The notes beneath the pieces are model-generated. The model worked only from the letters and a program-made list of their open reading frames with translations. It was not told the origin of the DNA and ran no database searches. DNA of 13,891 nt from Mycobacterium sp. (GTDB lineage: Bacteria; Actinomycetota; Actinomycetes; Mycobacteriales; Mycobacteriaceae). The first letter of the stretch is position 1. Each line of letters begins with the position of its first letter. Positions 1 to 13,891 of this stretch are shown here, in pieces. The stretch spans positions 1 to 13,891 of the forward strand of contig JAHFVB010000057.1 of NCBI GenBank assembly GCA_023264755.1, in the 5' to 3' direction. The translations under genes were made by a program, and so were the position numbers.

Positions 1-9467
<9,467 letters not shown>

Positions 9468-9475
9468 CTGGGTAT

Positions 9476-9482
9476 CCTCCTT
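9476..9482 (-). promoter_or_regulatory. Ribosome binding site of pks
   Basis: On the minus strand this reads AAGGAGG, eight bases before the ATG at 9467. It is close to the ideal Shine-Dalgarno sequence and fixes the start of the synthase. Its outer bases overlap the dyad at 9480-9495. Confidence 0.9.
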
Positions 9483-9495
9483 ACTCGGCAGTAAG
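9480..9495. promoter_or_regulatory. Inverted repeat CTTACT-CGGC-AGTAAG, candidate operator
   Basis: Perfect six-base arms around a four-base centre. The dyad covers the possible -10 hexamer and start point of pks and touches its ribosome binding site. Short palindromes of this kind are typical TetR-family targets. No regulator gene is visible in the window, so the binding protein is unknown. Confidence 0.45.
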
Positions 9496-9498
9496 ATA
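9493..9498 (-). promoter_or_regulatory. Possible -10 element for pks
   Basis: The minus strand reads TATCTT, a TAnnnT match to the mycobacterial SigA -10 element, in a locally AT-rich stretch. Transcription would begin near 9486, giving a leader of about 20 bases containing the ribosome binding site. No good -35 box is seen: GTGCGA at a 17-base spacing is a poor match. This is a weak call from sequence alone. Confidence 0.3.
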
Positions 9499-9508
9499 AA
9501 CTTCGTCG

Positions 9509-9532
9509 GACACTATCGCACGCTCAAGTGTC
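9509..9532. promoter_or_regulatory. Inverted repeat GACACT-N12-AGTGTC
   Basis: Perfect six-base arms separated by 12 bases, in the middle of the divergent promoter region and upstream of both genes. It could be a binding site for a dimeric regulator. Six-base arms at this spacing can also arise by chance. Confidence 0.3.
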
Positions 9533-9614
9533 GTACGCCACACCTCACCGCCGCTGGTCCGATCGGTGCGGGGCTGCGGCCTTTGAACCGCAGGTATGTT
9601 GAGCCACAAATGAT

Positions 9615-9631
9615 GCCGGATCCGATCCGGC
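9615..9631. promoter_or_regulatory. 17-bp palindrome GCCGGATC-C-GATCCGGC before papA3
   Basis: Perfect eight-base arms around a single C, ending five bases before the papA3 ribosome binding site. As DNA it could be an operator. As RNA it could form a five-pair stem (GCCGG with CCGGC) with a seven-base loop just upstream of the ribosome site. Eight-base arms are unlikely by chance in so short a spacer, but the function is unknown. Confidence 0.45.
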
Positions 9632-9636
9632 CACGC

Positions 9637-9642
9637 GGGAGG
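9637..9642 (+). promoter_or_regulatory. Ribosome binding site of papA3
   Basis: GGGAGG, eight bases before the TTG at 9651. There is no competing ATG or GTG at suitable spacing, so this site decides for the TTG start. Confidence 0.85.
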
Positions 9643-9650
9643 AAGACGTT

Positions 9651-11072
9651 TTGCGCATCGGGAAGATAACGGTCGGTGGACTCGACGAGTGGACGCTCTC
9701 GCCCGGCTCGGTCACTTCGTGGCACCCGACGGCCGCCGCACAGGACAAGGTCAAGCAGGCGCCTGTGAGTCCGGTACCGGTCAGCTACATGCAGGGTCAG
9801 CACCTGCGCAACTATTGCGAACGTGACGCTGCGGGGCTGAACTTCTCGCGCCAGATCATCGCCAGCTGTGACGTGCCGGGTACGTGCGACATCGCCGCCA
9901 TGGACCACGCGCTCAACGCATATCTGCGTCGCCATGACACGTTCCGCAGTTGGTTCGCACAGACCGATGACGGCGAATTCATCAGGCACTCGATCATCGA
10001 TCCGGACGTCATCGAATTCGCGCCGATCGATCACGGCCACATGACCGTTGACCAAATTCGAGCGCACGTGGTGGACATTCCGAGTCCATTGGAATGGGGC
10101 TGCTTCACCTTTGGGGTCATCCAGAACGAAGAGCACTTCACGTTCTTTGCCTCCATGGATCACGTTCACGGCGACGCGACGTTGATCGGCACCACCATGA
10201 TGGAAGCCAACGGAATGTATTCGGCGTTGAGCACCAGTGGTGAACCGCTTGCGCTTCCCGAGGCCGGCAGCTTCGACGATTTCTGTACGCGTGAGCGTGA
10301 ATTCACGTCGCAGCTGACGTTGGATTCGCCAGGGGTGCGGGCCTGGATCGACTGGGCCGAGAACAACAATGGCGGCTTTCCGGAATTCCCACTGCCACTG
10401 GGCAACCCGTCGGACTCGACCCGCAGCCTGATGGCTTCTGAACTCTTGATGAACCCTGCGCAAACGGAACGTTTCGAGGCGGCGTGCAGTGCAGCCGGTT
10501 CGCGGTTCGTCGGGGGCTTGTTCGCCTGTCTGGGCTTGGTGGAGCACGAGTTCACCGGAGCGTTGACCTATCACGGGCTCACCCCGAGGGATTCCCGCAC
10601 GGGCAGTGACAATTTCATGACTCAGGGTTGGTTCACCGGCCTGATTCCGATCACCGTTCCCGTCGCGGCCACCTCGTTCAGCGACGCTGCCTACGCGGCG
10701 CAGGTGTCGTTCGACTCGGGGCTGGACATGGCGCGGGTGCCCTATTACCGGGTGCTCGAGTTGGCGCCTTGGTTGAACTGGCCGCAGCCGAATTTCCCGG
10801 TGTCGAATTTCTTCCATGGTGGAGCGGCACCGCTCAACGCCATCTTGGCCGCCGGCGAACTGGGCCTTGCGAACAACATCGGCATCTATCCGGACGGCCG
10901 TTTCTCCTATCAATTGACGATCTACATCTTCCGTTACGGCGAGGGCACGGCAATGGCGATCATGCATCCGGACAATCCGGTCGCCCTGAAATCGGTAACC
11001 CGTTACATGGAGGCGATGAAATCCGTGGCCGTGCGCGTCGCGGACAGCGGCCATTGGGGCCGCGTCGCATAG
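9651..11072 (+). CDS. papA3: PapA3-type trehalose acyltransferase
   Basis: A 473-residue acyltransferase of the polyketide-associated protein (PapA) family, related to condensation domains. Family members transfer acyl chains to trehalose; in the TPP pathway PapA3 is needed to make the diacyltrehalose intermediate, and M. tuberculosis PapA3 makes the diacyltrehalose of polyacyltrehalose. The N-terminal region (GGLDEW, then VPVSYMQGQHLRNYC) and the C-terminal part (LAPWLNWPQPNFPV, NFFHGGAAPLNA) resemble M. tuberculosis PapA3 as I recall it. The catalytic HxxxD motif reads HVHGDA, with His171 and Asp175; the glycine often found after Asp is Ala. No signal peptide or membrane segment is seen, so it should act at the inner face of the membrane. 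The start is TTG, supported by GGGAGG. It is 85 bases upstream of mmpL10 on the same strand, probably one transcript. PapA1 or PapA2 types are possible but less likely, given the neighbours. Confidence 0.9.
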   Translation: MRIGKITVGGLDEWTLSPGSVTSWHPTAAAQDKVKQAPVSPVPVSYMQGQHLRNYCERDAAGLNFSRQIIASCDVPGTCDIAAMDHALNAYLRRHDTFRSWFAQTDDGEFIRHSIIDPDVIEFAPIDHGHMTVDQIRAHVVDIPSPLEWGCFTFGVIQNEEHFTFFASMDHVHGDATLIGTTMMEANGMYSALSTSGEPLALPEAGSFDDFCTREREFTSQLTLDSPGVRAWIDWAENNNGGFPEFPLPLGNPSDSTRSLMASELLMNPAQTERFEAACSAAGSRFVGGLFACLGLVEHEFTGALTYHGLTPRDSRTGSDNFMTQGWFTGLIPITVPVAATSFSDAAYAAQVSFDSGLDMARVPYYRVLELAPWLNWPQPNFPVSNFFHGGAAPLNAILAAGELGLANNIGIYPDGRFSYQLTIYIFRYGEGTAMAIMHPDNPVALKSVTRYMEAMKSVAVRVADSGHWGRVA

Positions 11073-11157
11073 CTGACCGTACTGCACGGCGGGGGGGAGC
11101 ATTCGATGGCCGGGGCAATTACGTGATTCTTGAATTCCAACCGAGGGCGAGGGTGAG
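11073..11157 (+). other. papA3-mmpL10 spacer with ribosome binding site
   Basis: An 85-base spacer without an evident hairpin terminator, in keeping with co-transcription. It holds a run of seven G at 11091-11097. Near its end, purine-rich GAGGG copies at 11143-11147 and 11149-11153 lie ten and four bases before the ATG at 11158; the first is at the better distance. No small gene is seen. Confidence 0.6.
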
Positions 11158-13891
11158 ATGCGGCGAATAGCCGATGTCGTGGTGCGATGGCCTTGGGTGG
11201 TGATTGGGATTTGGATCGCCATGGCGGTCGCCCTTCCGCTGGCGGTGCCATCACTGGGCGACATGGCTCAGAAGCATCCGCTCGCCGTGCTGCCCAGCGA
11301 TGCACCGTCGAGTGTCACCGCGATGAAGATGAACCAGGCGTTTCACGAGCCTGGCAACGACGACTTGTTGCTGGTGGCGCTGATCAACGAGAACGGGCTC
11401 GGGCCCGCCGACGAGGCCACCTACCGCAAGCTGGTGGACGCGCTGCACGACGATCCCAACGACGTGGTGACGGTCCAGGACTTCATCAGTACGCCCCAGT
11501 TGCGCGAATTCCTGACCAGTCAGGACCACAAGACCTGGGTCTTGCCGGTCGGGCTGGCCGGCGAGTTGGGCACGCCGCGGTCGTTCGACTCGTACAACCG
11601 GGTGGCCTCCATCGTCGAACGGACGGTGGCGGGCAGCCGCCTGGAAGTGCACCTGACGGGTCCCGCGGCCACCGTCGCGGACCTGACCGTCGCCGGTGAA
11701 CGGGACCGCCTGCCGATCGAACTCGCGATCGCCATCCTGGTGCTGGCCGTGCTGTTGGTGGTCTATCGCAACGTCGTCACGATGCTGTTGCCGCTGGTGA
11801 CGATCGGGTCGTCCTTGGTCATCGCCCAGGCCGCGGTCTCGGGCTTCTCCCAGCTGACCGGTTCGGGAGTGTCCAATCAGTCGATCGTGTTCCTGAGCGC
11901 GATCATGGCCGGCGCGGGGACGGACTATGCCGTCTTCCTGATCAGCCGCTATCACGACTACGTGCGGTCGGGTATGGACTCCGAACGGGCCGTCAGGGCG
12001 GCGATGATCTCGATCGGGAAGGTCATCACGGCCTCGGCCACCACGGTGGGACTGACCTTCCTGCTGTTGAGCTTCGCGCGGATGGGCGTCTTCAAGACCG
12101 TCGGGACGTCGTCGGCCATTGGCATCGGCGTCGCCTTCCTGGCCGGAGTGACGCTGCTGCCGGCCATTCTGGTGCTTGCCGGGCCGCGTGGCTGGGTCAA
12201 GCCGCGGCGCGAGCTGACGGCGCGGTTCTGGCGTCGCTCGGGTATTCGGATCGTGCGTCGGCCGGTGGCACATCTGCTGGCCAGCCTGCTCGTGCTGGGT
12301 CTGTTGGCCAGCTGTGCGATCTTCGCGAAGTTCAACTACGACGACCGCAAGAACGTCGCGGCGTCGGCGCCGAGCTCGGTCGGGTATGCCGCGCTGGAAC
12401 GCCACTTCCCCATCAACCAGTCCATCCCCGAATACATCCTGGTGCAGTCCCCGCATGATCTGCGCACCCCGCGTGCGCTCGCGGATCTGGAACAGATGGC
12501 CTCCCGTGTCGCGCAGCTGCCGAACGTCGGCCTGGTCAGTGGCATCACCCGACCACTGGGCACCGTGCCGCCCGAATTCCGGGCGACCTACCAGGCCGGC
12601 CTGGTAGGTACCCGGTTGGCCGACGGCTCCGATCAGATCAACCAACGCACCGGCGACCTCAACCGGCTGGCGTCGGGGGCCAACACGCTGGCCGACAAGC
12701 TCGGTGACGTGCGCACCCAGATCAACCGGGTCGTGCCGCCCATCCAGAGTCTGGTCAACGAGTTCGGCTCGATGAGGACGCAATACGGTGGGGACAAGTT
12801 GGTGCGTGACGTCGACACTGCTGCCAAGCTCGTCGACAGCATCAACGCGCTGGGCAACTCCATGGGGATCAACTTCACCGCCGCCAAGGACTTGTTCGCC
12901 TGGATCGGTCCGGTGCTGACGGCGCTTCAGGGCAACCCGGTCTGCGACGCCGACCCGTCCTGCAGCGCTACCCGCGGCCAGTTCGAGCAGCTCACCGCCG
13001 CCCGCAACGCCGGAAGCCTGAACCAGATCAACGATCTTGCGCACCAGTTCCAGAGTTTCGGTGACAAGCAGACCCTCAGCGCGTCGGTGAAGAAGCTGAA
13101 CAGTGCGCTGGCGACGGTCTCCAACGCGGTCAACGCGATGGGACTGAACAAGCCGGGTGGCCCGCAGTCGAGCCTGAACCAGCTCACGCAGGGCGCCAAT
13201 CAACTGGCCGGAGGAAGCCAGCAGGTGGCGGGGGGCGTGGACCAACTGGTCGATCAGATCAAGCTGGTGGCCTCCGGGCTCGACGAGGCCTCGGCCTTCT
13301 TGTTGACGATGAAGAACAACGCCGCCGATCCGTCTCAGGCGGGCTTCAACATTCCCGAACAGGTGCTGAACCTGCCGGACTTCCAGAAGGCCGCCAAGGC
13401 GTTCATCTCACCGGACGGCCACTCGGCTCGGTATCTGGTCCAAACCAAGCTCAACCCGTTCAGCGCCGAGGCGATGGATCAGGTCAACCAGATCAGTGAC
13501 GCCGCTCGAAGTGCTCAGCCGAACACCACGCTGTCGGACGCCACGATTTCGATGGGTGGGTTCCCCGCGGCGCTGCGCGATACGCGCGACTACTACGAGC
13601 ACGACATCCGATTCATCATCATCGCGACGCTCATCGTCGTCCTGTTGACGTTGATGGTGCTGCTGCGCTCGGTCGTCGCACCGTTCTATCTCGTTGGTTC
13701 CGTGGTGATCTCGTTCTTCGCGGCGATGGGCGTCGGTATCGTGACGTTCCAGTTCGTCCTTGGCCAACAGCTGCACTGGAGCGTGCCTCCGCTGGCCTTC
13801 GTGGTGTTGGTCGCGGTGGGTGCCGACTACAACATGTTGTTCGTCTCCCGAATGCGGGACGAGTCTGCGCGCAGCTTGCGCTACGGCATCA
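11158..13891 (+). CDS. mmpL10: MmpL10-type RND lipid transporter, C-terminus off the right edge
   Basis: An inner-membrane, proton-driven lipid exporter of the mycobacterial MmpL family. In the TPP pathway MmpL10 is reported to move the diacyltrehalose intermediate across the membrane. 911 codons are visible. By eye: TM1 about 11-32, first periplasmic domain 33-184, TM2-TM6 about 185-341, TM7 about 370-391, a large second periplasmic domain about 392-815, then TM8-TM10 about 818-898. The paired proton-relay residues are present: Asp256-Tyr257 in GAGTDYAVFL and Asp890-Tyr891 in VGADYNMLF. The first pair has the same numbers as in M. smegmatis MmpL3. The second periplasmic domain contains a long Gln/Asn/Leu-rich helical region (about 488-708) with a Cys596-Cys602 pair in VCDADPSC near its middle, suggesting a coiled-coil hairpin. 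TM11-12 and the tail, about 90 residues if it matches M. tuberculosis MmpL10 (about 1,000), are beyond the edge. The substrate is inferred from papA3 and pks next door. Confidence 0.88.
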   Translation, partial: MRRIADVVVRWPWVVIGIWIAMAVALPLAVPSLGDMAQKHPLAVLPSDAPSSVTAMKMNQAFHEPGNDDLLLVALINENGLGPADEATYRKLVDALHDDPNDVVTVQDFISTPQLREFLTSQDHKTWVLPVGLAGELGTPRSFDSYNRVASIVERTVAGSRLEVHLTGPAATVADLTVAGERDRLPIELAIAILVLAVLLVVYRNVVTMLLPLVTIGSSLVIAQAAVSGFSQLTGSGVSNQSIVFLSAIMAGAGTDYAVFLISRYHDYVRSGMDSERAVRAAMISIGKVITASATTVGLTFLLLSFARMGVFKTVGTSSAIGIGVAFLAGVTLLPAILVLAGPRGWVKPRRELTARFWRRSGIRIVRRPVAHLLASLLVLGLLASCAIFAKFNYDDRKNVAASAPSSVGYAALERHFPINQSIPEYILVQSPHDLRTPRALADLEQMASRVAQLPNVGLVSGITRPLGTVPPEFRATYQAGLVGTRLADGSDQINQRTGDLNRLASGANTLADKLGDVRTQINRVVPPIQSLVNEFGSMRTQYGGDKLVRDVDTAAKLVDSINALGNSMGINFTAAKDLFAWIGPVLTALQGNPVCDADPSCSATRGQFEQLTAARNAGSLNQINDLAHQFQSFGDKQTLSASVKKLNSALATVSNAVNAMGLNKPGGPQSSLNQLTQGANQLAGGSQQVAGGVDQLVDQIKLVASGLDEASAFLLTMKNNAADPSQAGFNIPEQVLNLPDFQKAAKAFISPDGHSARYLVQTKLNPFSAEAMDQVNQISDAARSAQPNTTLSDATISMGGFPAALRDTRDYYEHDIRFIIIATLIVVLLTLMVLLRSVVAPFYLVGSVVISFFAAMGVGIVTFQFVLGQQLHWSVPPLAFVVLVAVGADYNMLFVSRMRDESARSLRYGI

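Noticed and set aside
9601..9614. Possible papA3 promoter from TATGTT at 9595-9600 with TTGAAC at 9583-9588
   Set aside because: The two boxes are only six bases apart, so they cannot act together as -35 and -10; no other pair at 16-18 base spacing was convincing.
11073..11157. A terminator between papA3 and mmpL10
   Set aside because: No GC-rich hairpin followed by a T-run is seen; the two genes are best read as one transcript.
9513..11264. A 583-codon minus-strand open frame opposite papA3
   Set aside because: The plus-strand papA3 has a proper ribosome site and a recognisable family sequence. The minus frame would overlap the whole gene and the divergent promoter region, and shows no domain.
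11251..13245. A 664-codon minus-strand open frame opposite mmpL10
   Set aside because: The plus strand encodes MmpL membrane segments and the Asp-Tyr pair. The minus product is Arg/His/Gln-rich without membrane segments or motifs.

Overview
The window is GC-rich DNA of mycobacterial type. Its reading frames match a glycolipid biosynthesis locus of the trehalose polyphleate (TPP) type found in non-tuberculous mycobacteria. It holds three large genes. One is a giant type I polyketide synthase gene on the minus strand, running off the left edge (1-9467). The other two are on the plus strand: a PapA3-type trehalose acyltransferase gene (9651-11072) and an MmpL10-type lipid exporter gene running off the right edge (11158-13891). 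The divergent order (pks one way, papA3 then mmpL10 the other) is, from memory, that of the TPP loci of Mycobacterium smegmatis and M. abscessus. In M. tuberculosis the related polyacyltrehalose genes (pks3/4, papA3, mmpL10) all point the same way. Species cannot be fixed from this window.

Region by region. Positions 1-9467 are one uninterrupted minus-strand frame of 3155 visible codons encoding a bimodular synthase. Its order is KS-AT-KR-ACP (module 1), then KS-AT-DH-(KR structural part)-ER (module 2). The catalytic KR and the last ACP should lie beyond the left edge. Both AT domains carry the malonyl-type HAFH signature, which points to unbranched chains. Positions 9468-9650 are a 183-bp divergent promoter region with three inverted repeats. 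Positions 9651-11072 are papA3, with a TTG start behind a strong ribosome binding site. Positions 11073-11157 are a short spacer without an obvious terminator. From 11158 to the end is mmpL10, 911 codons visible, lacking about the last two membrane segments.

How the genes work together (family knowledge plus inference): an acyl-AMP ligase (FadD23, expected to the right) would load a fatty acid on the first KS. The two PKS modules would then alternate, each round adding four carbons with one double bond and one saturated unit. That is the pattern of phleic acids, whose double bonds sit at positions 4, 8, 12 and so on. PapA3 acylates trehalose, MmpL10 moves the diacyltrehalose intermediate across the inner membrane, and an outer PE-type acyltransferase (expected to the right) completes the molecule.

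The system appears to be known rather than new. The most interesting point is mechanistic: module 1 has no dehydratase although a double bond is needed from its round. Also notable are a nearly identical 140-bp stretch in the two AT regions that differs only at synonymous sites, and a 16-bp dyad placed over the pks start signals. No RNA genes, insertion sequences, CRISPR arrays or attachment sites were seen.
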